From JANQPA01 sp964628385 (GTDB taxonomy: Bacteria; Bacteroidota; Bacteroidia; Chitinophagales; Saprospiraceae): DNA of 45,145 bases. The stretch covers positions 1-45,145 of the forward strand of contig CAZVOD010000033.1 of NCBI GenBank assembly GCA_964628385.1. The letters are read 5' to 3'. Shown here one piece after another: positions 7,786-16,073 of the stretch (the first letter of the stretch is position 1; the number at the start of each line of letters is the position of its first letter). The notes under the pieces were generated by a model. The model was not told the DNA's origin. It saw nothing but the letters and a program-made list of their open reading frames with translations, and made no database searches. Made by a program: the position numbers and the translations under genes.

Positions 7786-8583
7786 CTAATACGCAGACTT
7801 GGAAGCAGGATCTGCTTTAAGTGTAAATTTGCGCGTCACGGGATTTAGCGGTGCATCTACGGCATTACCCTGACCATCTACAAGTGTTAGTGTAATTTCA
7901 TTTTCGCCCATTGGCAATCCTTCAATAAAATAAGGCTGCCAAACATCAAATACGTGTTCCTCGCCGTTAATACTGGCTTTGACCTTATAATTTTCACCCA
8001 ATTCTACATTCACAGGGTAAAAATCAAGCATTACCTTTTTGGTATTTTTTTCGCCTACATAATTTCCTTTTGGGCGACTGTAAAACAGCATGGGCTCTGT
8101 AATATCTTCTACACCCTCAAAAGCACCGTCTTTAACCGTTACTTTCTTGGCCAAATGAGCCTTATCTGTCTTTATACTTTCGTGGTAAGAACGAGAAAGA
8201 AAAGCTAGCATGTAATGTTCGCCGTTATCTAACTCATAATCAAACTCCGGTTCATATTTTGCCGCGTAAGGCTCATTATTCATGATAAGATGGATGTGTT
8301 GGCCCTGAGCAGAGTTCGCACACATTTTGGTGCCCGCATCGGGGGTCTGTACGGTCAGTTCATAGTTAGCAATCCCAAAGTTAAACTTGCCACCTTCATA
8401 GGCTACACTTTCAAGTGTAGCATCAGGATATTGCTGCGACTTAGAGAAGGGCGAGATGACAAGGCCGTCGGCCATTTGTTCCTCATTTTCTGCCTCCGGA
8501 TTGTCGGATTGTTCCTGACTTTCAGTATTTTGACAAGCCGAAAAAGATAGAGCTAGGATAAATAAAAAGCTTAATGTTCTCAT
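7786..8583 (-). CDS. Conserved lipoprotein, function unknown
   Basis: A 265-aa protein with a lipoprotein signal: residues 1-16 hydrophobic, lipobox FSAC with Cys17, followed by a low-complexity Gln/Glu/Asn/Ser linker. The mature part is beta-rich and carries a distinctive conserved-looking block TPDAGTKMCANSAQGQHIHL, then LAFLSRSYHESIK, then a C-terminal Ig-like segment (YFIEGLPMGENEITLTLVDGQG). The His-containing QHIHL motif could bind metal, but this is inference. Divergent from the copper-type ATPase gene, with 275 nt between them. It might be envelope-anchored and related to metal handling, on context alone. Confidence 0.8.
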   Translation of the reverse strand: MRTLSFLFILALSFSACQNTESQEQSDNPEAENEEQMADGLVISPFSKSQQYPDATLESVAYEGGKFNFGIANYELTVQTPDAGTKMCANSAQGQHIHLIMNNEPYAAKYEPEFDYELDNGEHYMLAFLSRSYHESIKTDKAHLAKKVTVKDGAFEGVEDITEPMLFYSRPKGNYVGEKNTKKVMLDFYPVNVELGENYKVKASINGEEHVFDVWQPYFIEGLPMGENEITLTLVDGQGNAVDAPLNPVTRKFTLKADPASKSAY

Positions 8584-8743
8584 AATTGATCCAATTTTTA
8601 TTAAAATTTGTTCTTATAGATCATGGGACTTGAGAGCAACGGCTTTTTGCAGACTATTAAATTCAGATTGGAAAGTTGCTGGCTCTACAATCTGCATATT
8701 TTAATAAAAAGCACAGGGTTGCCAATGATAAAAGTTACTTTTT

Positions 8744-8770
8744 GAACAATATTGTGATTGTATATTGTTC
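8744..8770. promoter_or_regulatory. Candidate operator dyad upstream of copper ATPase
   Basis: GAACAATAT, 9 nt, ATATTGTTC is a perfect 9-bp inverted repeat. It lies 88 nt upstream of the P1B-ATPase start, in the divergent promoter region shared with the lipoprotein gene. Its left part also contains the palindrome ACAATATTGT. The size and symmetry suit a dimeric HTH repressor or activator; no regulator gene is next to it. Confidence 0.5.
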
Positions 8771-8858
8771 GATGTGCAAAAGCTATAAATGCTGAAGTTC
8801 TGATGAGTTCCAGCTTATTTCTTTTGCTGCAATATTAAGCAAAATTATTACAAACAGT

Positions 8859-10976
8859 ATGAAGGATAACGATATATTATTGAAAGTTGATGGTATGGAC
8901 TGCGCAAATTGCGCGCGTAGTATTACACGATTTTTAGAGCGTAAAGGTCTGGAAGACGTCTATGTTAACTTTCAAACAAAAGAAGTCAAATACAATCCGG
9001 CAGATGCTGCTATTTCTTTGGATCAGGTAAAGGGAGGAATAAAAAAGTTAGGCTATACTATCATTGATGAAAATCAAAAAAAGCCTCTGCTGACCTTTGA
9101 ACGCCAGTTGTTAATAGCTGCCCTATTTACAGCACCACTGCTTTTTGGCCACTTGTTGATGATGGTAGGATGGCACCTGCCATTCATGGAAAACCCATGG
9201 ATACAACTAGCCTTTTGTACGCCTGTATACCTGATCGGTATTAATTATTTTGGCACCAGTGCCTGGAAAGCCCTCAGACAAGGCGATCTGCACATGGATA
9301 TCCTGATTTTTATCGGTAGCTCCGCAGCCTTCATCTACAGCTTGATAGGGACTTTCTCTGGTGTTAGCGATTACATCTTTTATGAGACCAGTGCAACCAT
9401 CGTAACTTTAGTACTAGTTGGCAATTGGATGGAACACCGGGCAGTGGAGCAAACTACCAATTCCATCAAAGCTTTGACGGCCCTGCAAGTGGAGTACGCC
9501 CGAAAAGTGGTGAAGCCGGGTATAGTCGTCAAGGTCAAAAAAGAGGAGGTCAAGAAAGGAGATATCCTGCAGGTCAATGAAGGAGATAAAATTCCTGTGG
9601 ATGGATTGATCACCAATGGTTCAGCAAGTATTGATGAATCTATGATCACCGGTGAAAGCCTGCCAGTGGAAAAAGAATTGGGGAATCAGGTCGTTGGTGG
9701 TTCTATCCTTCAAAGCGGAAATGTAGAAATGGAAGTCACAGCTGTAGGATCAGATACACTGCTGGGGCAAATGATAGAGTTGGTAAAATCAGCTCAACGG
9801 GACAAGCCGGAGATTCAGCGCCTGGCTGATAAAATCAGTAGTATTTTTGTACCGACAGTTTTGAGTATTTCACTGTTGACGGTAATTCTTGGTCATTTCG
9901 CTTTTGGCCTATCTTTTGAGCAGGCTTACATGAATGCCATTGCGGTGTTGGTTATTTCCTGCCCCTGTGCCATGGGATTAGCTACGCCCACAGCGGTGAT
10001 GGTAGGCGTAGGTCGAATGGCCAGAAATGGTATTTTGGTGAAAGGTGGGCAAACTCTGGAAATTTTTGCTAAAACCAACAAAATAATTTTTGATAAAACT
10101 GGTACCCTCACAACCGGGCAGTTTTCTGTAAAAGATATCAAACATTATAATGGGGAGGTGGCTCGAAATGAAGCTATCATCCTGGCATTAGAGCAGAAAT
10201 CTTCTCACCCTATTGCGCAGTCATTAGTCAGAGCGCTTGAGCAACGCGTCAATGGGCAGTTGGAGCGGTTTCAATCGTTGAAGGTGTTAGAGAAAAAAGG
10301 AATCGGACTGGAAGCTAGTGATGATAACGGAACCGTCTACTGGATTGGCTCTGCCAAGATCATTCCGGAGGAGCAACGCCTGGATGGCTACCAGATTTAC
10401 CTTAAAGAAAACGACACGCTCATCGCCGCTATTGCTATGGAAGATGAAGTCAAGCAAGATGCACAACGAACTATTAACTATCTGATCCAAAACGGCATCA
10501 CTCCTACTATTTTGAGTGGAGACTTGAAAGAGAACACCCAAAAAGTAGCTAATCGATTAAAGATCAGAGAGTTTTACGCTGAGCGGCTACCCGCCGAAAA
10601 ACTGGCTATGGTTGAAACGCTTGGTAAGGATGGATTTACCGCTATGGTAGGAGATGGTATCAATGATGCACCCGCACTGGCTAAGGCCAATATCGGCGTT
10701 TCACTGAGCAATGCTTCTCAGGCTGCCATACAATCGGCACAAATCGTCTTGTTGAACGGACGGCTCAGTAGTCTGGAAAAAGCACTGGGAATCAGTAAGT
10801 TGACTGTGCAAACAATTCGACAGAACCTGTTCTGGGCATTTTCCTACAATATCGTCGCTATTCCTATCGCTGCCATGGGCTTTTTAAATCCTATGCTGGG
10901 AGCTTTATTTATGGCTTTTTCCGATGTGATTGTCATTGGTAATTCCGTGCGACTGAACTACAAAAAGATAAAATAA
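8859..10976 (+). CDS. copA: Copper-translocating P1B-type ATPase
   Basis: Inner-membrane heavy-metal pump, 705 aa. One N-terminal HMA metal-binding domain has the GMDCANC motif with Cys15 and Cys18. The transmembrane ion-binding site is CPC at 368-370 (VISCPCAMGLATPTA), which points to Cu(I)/Ag(I) rather than Zn. The phosphorylated aspartate is Asp412 in DKTGTLT. Further landmarks are SSHPIAQSL (the HP nucleotide-binding motif), ITGES in the actuator domain, and VGDGINDAPALAKA in the hinge. Only one HMA domain is present, as in many bacterial CopA proteins. An operator-like dyad lies upstream. Other metals cannot be excluded from sequence alone. Confidence 0.93.
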   Translation: MKDNDILLKVDGMDCANCARSITRFLERKGLEDVYVNFQTKEVKYNPADAAISLDQVKGGIKKLGYTIIDENQKKPLLTFERQLLIAALFTAPLLFGHLLMMVGWHLPFMENPWIQLAFCTPVYLIGINYFGTSAWKALRQGDLHMDILIFIGSSAAFIYSLIGTFSGVSDYIFYETSATIVTLVLVGNWMEHRAVEQTTNSIKALTALQVEYARKVVKPGIVVKVKKEEVKKGDILQVNEGDKIPVDGLITNGSASIDESMITGESLPVEKELGNQVVGGSILQSGNVEMEVTAVGSDTLLGQMIELVKSAQRDKPEIQRLADKISSIFVPTVLSISLLTVILGHFAFGLSFEQAYMNAIAVLVISCPCAMGLATPTAVMVGVGRMARNGILVKGGQTLEIFAKTNKIIFDKTGTLTTGQFSVKDIKHYNGEVARNEAIILALEQKSSHPIAQSLVRALEQRVNGQLERFQSLKVLEKKGIGLEASDDNGTVYWIGSAKIIPEEQRLDGYQIYLKENDTLIAAIAMEDEVKQDAQRTINYLIQNGITPTILSGDLKENTQKVANRLKIREFYAERLPAEKLAMVETLGKDGFTAMVGDGINDAPALAKANIGVSLSNASQAAIQSAQIVLLNGRLSSLEKALGISKLTVQTIRQNLFWAFSYNIVAIPIAAMGFLNPMLGALFMAFSDVIVIGNSVRLNYKKIK

Positions 10977-11015
10977 CCGATTGGCTGTTTGTAACATTAC
11001 CTGAAATGAATAAAT

Positions 11016-11672
11016 GTGGAGATATCCAAAAGTAATAAAACTGCAATTGTAATTGGTGCTGATAGCCTAGTGGGTAGAAATGTTCTATTTCTGCTCCTCC
11101 AGGAAGAGGCTTATCATCAGGTAATTGCTTTTTCTGATGAGCATCCTGGTTATGAAGACAAAAAACTGATCTGGTTTTCTTTTCAGCGAGAAGGGGCTAA
11201 CCGACTCATGCCACAGATCAAAGGCGATGATCTCTTTTGGTGTCGCAGCAGCTTCATAGATTGGACAAACATTACTGATATGGCAAGTATTAGAGAAGCA
11301 CTGCCATTTCAAATAGCATTGGAAGCTTTGAAAAATCAGGCAAGTCAAATGATTTTTTTATCTTCCGGCCTTATTCGGAAAAATGCCTGGCTACCTATAA
11401 TCAAGGAGCGGGCCATGCTTGAAAAAGCTATAGTGCAGTTACCTTTCTGGGCGACTCATATTTTTAAACCTTATGCCATCCTGGACAGATCCCCTTTATC
11501 AAAGCTGGGGAATCGGCTGGCAGCAGGTCTGTCTGAGTGGATAGGCGAAAGCGTTGAATCCTACAGACCCATGGATGCTCAGGAGATTGCCGAAGCTATG
11601 GTGGAGGCTGCTCAGCAAATTAAGCAAGGGGTGCACTATCATTATGCGAAACAAATGCAAAAATTGAAATGA
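11016..11672 (+). CDS. NAD(P)-binding Rossmann protein, YraR/HTATIP2-like
   Basis: A 218-aa protein with an N-terminal dinucleotide-binding pattern (TAIVIGADSLVGRNVLFLLL). Later blocks resemble atypical short-chain dehydrogenases of the HTATIP2/YraR kind: a central hydrophobic strand ending FLSSG, then KERAMLEKAIVQL, then HIFKPYAILDRSP and a helix-rich tail. The canonical YxxxK catalytic pair is not clearly present. The start is GTG at 11016; the nearby ATG at 11014 is in another frame. Its end overlaps the gldC start by 4 nt (ATGA), implying translational coupling. Function is unknown, and a link to gliding rests on the overlap alone. Confidence 0.72.
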   Translation: MEISKSNKTAIVIGADSLVGRNVLFLLLQEEAYHQVIAFSDEHPGYEDKKLIWFSFQREGANRLMPQIKGDDLFWCRSSFIDWTNITDMASIREALPFQIALEALKNQASQMIFLSSGLIRKNAWLPIIKERAMLEKAIVQLPFWATHIFKPYAILDRSPLSKLGNRLAAGLSEWIGESVESYRPMDAQEIAEAMVEAAQQIKQGVHYHYAKQMQKLK

Positions 11673-12022
11673 TTAAAAAGACAACAAATATTTCTGTAGG
11701 CATTGCCCTGGATGAAGAGCGTATGCCGGAACAAATTACCTGGTCATCGGATGATAATCCTACCGGACAAAAAGAGAATATCGCCAAGGCAATGCTCCTA
11801 GCGTTTTTTGATGGTGAAAATAAAGAGACATTAAAGATCGATTTGTGGACTAAAGAAATGCAGATCATCGAAATGGATCGTTTTTTCTTCCAGACTTTGC
11901 GGTCTATGGCTGATACTTATTTTAAAGCTACTCAAAATACACGACTAGCTTCCGATATGCAGCGATTTGTTCAGTATTTCGGCGAGCAAACGGAAATTAT
12001 TCCCAAAAACGAGGAAAAATAA
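11669..12022 (+). CDS. gldC: Gliding motility protein GldC
   Basis: A 117-aa soluble protein matching the GldC pattern: IALDEERMPEQITW near the start, LKIDLWTKEMQIIEMDRFFFQTLRSMADTYFKATQN in the middle, and an acidic tail. In Flavobacterium johnsoniae GldC is an accessory gliding protein, and homologues are widespread in Bacteroidota including non-gliders, so its presence does not prove motility. It shares a 4-nt ATGA overlap with the preceding Rossmann-fold gene. A hairpin terminator follows 2 nt after the stop. Confidence 0.9.
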   Translation: MIKKTTNISVGIALDEERMPEQITWSSDDNPTGQKENIAKAMLLAFFDGENKETLKIDLWTKEMQIIEMDRFFFQTLRSMADTYFKATQNTRLASDMQRFVQYFGEQTEIIPKNEEK

Positions 12023-12023
12023 T

Positions 12024-12072
12024 AGACTAGCTTGGCAGGGGTTGGCTATTTCAATGCCTGCCAAACTAGTCT
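12024..12072 (+). terminator. Hairpin terminator after gldC
   Basis: A 16-bp stem with one mismatch (AGACTAGCTTGGCAGG / CCTGCCAAACTAGTCT, loop 12040-12056) begins just after the gldC stop and is followed 10 nt later by a five-T run. It sits between convergent genes and could also serve the outer-membrane barrel gene on the other strand. Confidence 0.7.
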
Positions 12073-12136
12073 GATAGCGCTTTTTCCTTATATCAAATTT
12101 ATTGCTCCATTCATGGTCTGCTAAGATGAAGGGCTG

Positions 12137-12769
12137 CTAAAAGAAAAGCCCTGCTGTTAGCATGAGCCGGGAAGGTGATTCATCAAATTGAAATTCCTGG
12201 CCAGCAAATACTATGTGGCTACCAAAATTAGAGAAGTTCCCCTGATAGCGCAGGTCAATCATTAGCTTGGAAATATCTATACCAAAACCGAGTTGCCAGC
12301 CTAATGTAAAGGTACTGAAATTAGTGCTGTAGTTCTCAAAATCTACCAGATCAGAACTGCTATTGACAAAGAAATGGCCTTCCAGCCCTCCCATAAATCG
12401 GAAGATAGAAGCCTGATACCCTAGCATGATCGGAATATCAAGGTTCTGATAGCTTTCACGAGCCACTGAAGAAATAGGATCGCTGGTGAGCTGTGTAATG
12501 TTAAAATCCACAGTGGTAGAACTGAAAATCAATTCTGGTTGTAGGAATAGGCCTCCCAGTTCGATTTTGAATACCAGACCTCCCAGAATGCCAAAATTAG
12601 CATCTTCTACTTTTAGTAGGAGCTCCTCTCTGCCTTCCTGAGAAAACAAAGTTAACTCCTCTGGTGACAAGCTAGTGGTACTCAGGCCAGCTCTGAATCC
12701 TACTTTTAACTGGCCGATAGCTTGAAAAGTACAAACGCAAAGTACAAAGCAAAAAATTAGGTTTTTCAT
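12137..12769 (-). CDS. Outer-membrane beta-barrel protein (porin-family, OMP_b-brl)
   Basis: A 210-aa protein with a Sec signal peptide (about residues 1-19, ending AIGQ). The mature part alternates hydrophobic and polar residues in 8-10 strands: LKVGFRAGLSTTSL at the first strand, LGWQLGFGIDISKLMIDLRYQGNF near the end, and a final strand ending in aromatic GLFF, typical of outer-membrane barrels. It resembles the small PorT-like/OmpW-sized barrels common in Bacteroidota. Cargo or ligand is unknown. Confidence 0.85.
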   Translation of the reverse strand: MKNLIFCFVLCVCTFQAIGQLKVGFRAGLSTTSLSPEELTLFSQEGREELLLKVEDANFGILGGLVFKIELGGLFLQPELIFSSTTVDFNITQLTSDPISSVARESYQNLDIPIMLGYQASIFRFMGGLEGHFFVNSSSDLVDFENYSTNFSTFTLGWQLGFGIDISKLMIDLRYQGNFSNFGSHIVFAGQEFQFDESPSRLMLTAGLFF

Positions 12770-12995
12770 TTTTTGGGAATTGTGATTAATAATTTTCTAA
12801 GCATGAAAGTCCTTTTGAAATACTTCGTGATAAAACATCTTACGCAAAATCTGTTATCAGGTTTTAGATTTTATCCATCCTTTTATGGTATCCATAACCT
12901 TTGAAATAAGTCGCTGATCAACTTTCATGGACTGCCGCTGGGCTACTCAAATAAAAACTGCTTATCTTACCCCTGAATAAAAAGAATTGTGGGTG

Positions 12996-13604
12996 ATGAA
13001 AATTGAAACTATAGATTTTCTGGGGAGCTTTCCTTCCGTTTCTCAGTGCCCGAAGGAAGAAAGACCGGAATATGCAATGATCGGCCGCTCCAATGTGGGT
13101 AAATCTTCTTTGATCAATACATTGACCGGGCGTAAAGGACTGGCAAGGATTTCCAATAAACCTGGCAAAACACAGTTGCTTAATTTTTATTTGATCAACA
13201 GCGCCTGGTGTGTGGTAGACCTGCCGGGGTATGGCTACGCTAAAATATCCAAGCGCAAGCGTAAAGACTGGGAGCGAATGATAGAAGGGTATCTGATGAA
13301 ACGCTTCAACCTGCAATGTGCCATGGTATTGATTGACTCCAATGTCTCTCCGCAAAAGATTGATATAGATTTCATCAATTGGCTTGGAGAGCGACAGATT
13401 CCGTTTGTTTTGGTCTATACCAAGGCTGACAAGTCTAAATCCGCCGAGATTGAAGCTAATCTTCAGCATTTTCGTACAGAGTTGAAAAAGTTCTGGAATG
13501 AGCTTCCTCAAGAGTTTATCACTTCCTCGCGGGAAGGTAAAGGCACTGAAGAGCTGCTGGATTTTATCGCGCACGTAAATACACAATTCCAACCATTTGA
13601 GTAG
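12996..13604 (+). CDS. engB: Ribosome biogenesis GTPase YsxC/EngB
   Basis: Small GTPase for 50S subunit assembly, 202 aa. G1 is GRSNVGKSS at 30-38, the switch region holds KPGKTQLLNFY, G3 is DLPGYGYA at 75-82, G4 is TKAD and G5 the SSREG segment. I chose the ATG at 12996 (MKIETIDFLGS), which matches the usual family start; the frame runs back to a TTG at 12987 but adds only three residues. One nucleotide separates its stop from the next gene's ATG, so the two are translationally linked. Confidence 0.95.
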   Translation: MKIETIDFLGSFPSVSQCPKEERPEYAMIGRSNVGKSSLINTLTGRKGLARISNKPGKTQLLNFYLINSAWCVVDLPGYGYAKISKRKRKDWERMIEGYLMKRFNLQCAMVLIDSNVSPQKIDIDFINWLGERQIPFVLVYTKADKSKSAEIEANLQHFRTELKKFWNELPQEFITSSREGKGTEELLDFIAHVNTQFQPFE

Positions 13605-13605
13605 A

Positions 13606-15306
13606 ATGAAAAAAACAGCTACTAACTATCCACATGTATTTCCAAAACGCGAAGACTGGCCCATTTACAAGTTGAGCCAGGACCGAGAAAAATTTGTCAA
13701 AGAAATTAATGCGGCTACCATGGAGCGGCTAATGCATGCTCACGGTAAAGATATCGGAGATATTATTGCCAAGACTATGTATCTGGAAAAGATACGGATC
13801 AAAGAAGAACCATGGAAGGTAGATCCCCCCAATGAAAAGCAGTTTTGGAAAAAAATCCGCGCTCGTTTGCTCAAAATTTCTCCGGCAACTCACAGCCCGG
13901 AAGAGCAGTTGAATGAAAAAAAGAACATCCTTCGCACTATTATCAATAGATATACGGAAGAGATTGTCGGCGTTTTTAAGATTAAGACCTTTAATTTTGT
14001 AGAAAAATTCCTCACCTTCTTTTTCAATAGCCTTTTGTACGGCCGATTCAGCATTCGGTCGCTTTTTTTGGAAGCTGGAAAAAAAAGACTCAAAGAGCGA
14101 CTGATCGTTGAAGGCCACATAGACGAAATCAGAACCCTTATGAATAAAGGAATCGTCGTTGTAGTGCCTACACACTTTAGTAATCTGGATTCTATCCTGA
14201 TCGGCTATGCCCTAAACTTGATCGGCCTGCCTTCTTTTTCCTACGGTGCCGGATTGAATCTCTTTAACTCTGATTTCGCCGCCTACTTTATGAACAGGCT
14301 GGGAGCTTATCGCCTGGATCGCCGTAAAAAAAATCCGATCTACCTGGAAACCCTCAAGATTATGTCCAAGCTCTCCATTGAACGAGGTACTAATAGTCTG
14401 TTCTTTCCCGGCGGTACCCGGTCAAGATCCGGCGCTGTAGAAAATAAATTCAAGTTAGGGCTTTTAGGCACAGCAGTGGAAGCTCAGCGGCAACTGTATC
14501 AGGACGGAAAATCAGAAAAGATTTATGTGGTCCCTATTGTGCTGGGGTATCATTTTGTATTGGAAGCCAAACAGTTGATAGAGCAACATTTAACCAAAAT
14601 AGGGAAAGAGAAATACATCAAATCAAAAGAAGGATTCGGAGGAAGCCGGAAATTCCTGCGCTTCCTACGCCGGGTTTTATTTAAAGGCAATGACATTGTT
14701 GTTTCGGTAGGGCAGCCCATGGATGTCATCGGTAATCCGGTGGACACCGAAGGCAATAGTTATGATAATTTTGGGAAATTAATAAAAGTGAAAGATTACT
14801 TCATGCTGAATGGTACCATCTCTACTGACTTGCAACGAGAACGCGAGTATACCCGAATCCTTGGGGAAGAGATAATCAAAGGTTACAAAAAGTACGATAT
14901 CGTTTTGAGTAGTCATCTGCTGGCCTTTGCTGTTTTTAATTTTTTAAAACAACAAAAAGCCAAGCTCGACTTGTTTGGCATCTTGAGGTTACCTCCTTCT
15001 GATTATGTTTTCCCGATGGAAGAACTGCGAGAGGTGATTAGCAAGCTACAGGAAATCCTTATCGAAATGGAACGGGAAGGGCAGCTAAAGCTTTCCCCTA
15101 TCATTCGTGGTAATATCGATGAACTGATCATGGATGGAATAAAAAGAGTAGGTAACTTTCATGCCTATAAGCCACTTAAACTAAATAAAAAAGGACAAGT
15201 CGTTAGCGAAAACTTTAAACTGTTGTACTATTATCACAATCGGCTGGATCATTATGGTCTGGAAAAAAAGATTCAGTGGAGCCTCTATGAGATGGATCTC
15301 ATCTGA
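13606..15306 (+). CDS. PlsB/PlsC-type glycerophospholipid acyltransferase
   Basis: Membrane-associated acyltransferase of 566 aa that probably transfers fatty acyl chains to glycerol-3-phosphate or lysophosphatidate. Block I is THFSNLD with His190 and Asp195 (HX4D). Block III reads FFPGGTRSRSG at 266-276, where Gly269 replaces the Glu usual at that position. Block IV is VVPIVLGYHFVLE, which is closer to PlsB (GPAT) than to short PlsC enzymes, as is the length and the long helical N- and C-terminal regions. Start is ATG 13606, one nucleotide after engB; a TTG at 13597 would overlap engB. Which acceptor is used is uncertain. Confidence 0.83.
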   Translation: MKKTATNYPHVFPKREDWPIYKLSQDREKFVKEINAATMERLMHAHGKDIGDIIAKTMYLEKIRIKEEPWKVDPPNEKQFWKKIRARLLKISPATHSPEEQLNEKKNILRTIINRYTEEIVGVFKIKTFNFVEKFLTFFFNSLLYGRFSIRSLFLEAGKKRLKERLIVEGHIDEIRTLMNKGIVVVVPTHFSNLDSILIGYALNLIGLPSFSYGAGLNLFNSDFAAYFMNRLGAYRLDRRKKNPIYLETLKIMSKLSIERGTNSLFFPGGTRSRSGAVENKFKLGLLGTAVEAQRQLYQDGKSEKIYVVPIVLGYHFVLEAKQLIEQHLTKIGKEKYIKSKEGFGGSRKFLRFLRRVLFKGNDIVVSVGQPMDVIGNPVDTEGNSYDNFGKLIKVKDYFMLNGTISTDLQREREYTRILGEEIIKGYKKYDIVLSSHLLAFAVFNFLKQQKAKLDLFGILRLPPSDYVFPMEELREVISKLQEILIEMEREGQLKLSPIIRGNIDELIMDGIKRVGNFHAYKPLKLNKKGQVVSENFKLLYYYHNRLDHYGLEKKIQWSLYEMDLI

Positions 15307-15497
15307 GGCTTTTAGAGAAAATCAGTACCCAATACTTTGATACCACTTCGGAAAAAACTAATTTACTATTTTGTGAAGCTTTATCGTAAACTTCCCGAGG
15401 CTTGTTTTGATAGGATAGGGTAGTCCATTCTAACTTATTTGAATACCCGAGAAACGAGTCTGGTAAAGTTTTCGGTTTTCATCAAATTACCGCTATC

Positions 15498-16043
15498 GTG
15501 AATTTCATTGTTTTTGATCTGGAAGCGACGTGCTGGAAGTTTAAGAGTCCACATCACGTACAGGAAATTATAGAAATTGGAGCTCTAAAGCTCAATAGTT
15601 ACGGCGAAGTCATCAGCGTATTTGAAAGTTTTATCAAACCTATGCTGCATCCCTACCTTTCTGCTTTTTGCACGGAACTTACTTCCATTCGCCAGGTCGA
15701 CGTGGAAAGGGCCCCTTATTTCCCCGAAGTAATCGATGACTTTATGGATTGGACAGGTGTATTTGATGAAGAAGATTACATCCTGGCTTCCTGGGGAGAC
15801 TTTGATCGCAAAATGCTCATTCAGGACTGTATACAGCATGAGATCGAATACGACTGGGCTGAGCAGCATATTAATCTCAAAAGGCAATACCAGGAAATCA
15901 AGCGTCTAAATAAACCCAAAGGTTTAAGGAAAACGGTTACTACCGAAGGATTCGAATTTACAGGTACAGCACATCGAGGCATTGATGATGCAGAAAACTT
16001 AGCTAAGGTATTCGCGAAATACCTGGACGAGTGGCAATACTAA
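15498..16043 (+). CDS. DEDDh 3'-5' exonuclease domain protein
   Basis: A 181-aa single-domain exonuclease of the RNase T/KapD/ERI-1-like superfamily. ExoI holds Asp7 and Glu9 (FIVFDLEATCW). ExoII is in the ILASWGDFDRKML segment. ExoIII is AHRGIDDAEN with His159 and Asp164, the DEDDh arrangement. The ERI-1-like form is suggested by HHVQEIIEIGALKL and the SIRQVDVERAP block. The start is GTG at 15498; there is no usable ATG upstream in frame near it. Substrate (structured RNA or DNA ends) is not known. It converges with ychF, 30 nt away. Confidence 0.9.
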   Translation: MNFIVFDLEATCWKFKSPHHVQEIIEIGALKLNSYGEVISVFESFIKPMLHPYLSAFCTELTSIRQVDVERAPYFPEVIDDFMDWTGVFDEEDYILASWGDFDRKMLIQDCIQHEIEYDWAEQHINLKRQYQEIKRLNKPKGLRKTVTTEGFEFTGTAHRGIDDAENLAKVFAKYLDEWQY

Positions 16044-16073
16044 CCCAATCGGTATAATTTCTAAGTCTTCAAC

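Noticed and set aside
12918..13592. 224-codon minus-strand open frame opposite engB
   Set aside because: It mirrors the complete engB GTPase gene on the plus strand. The translation is Cys/Phe/His-rich with no domain pattern and has no independent context.
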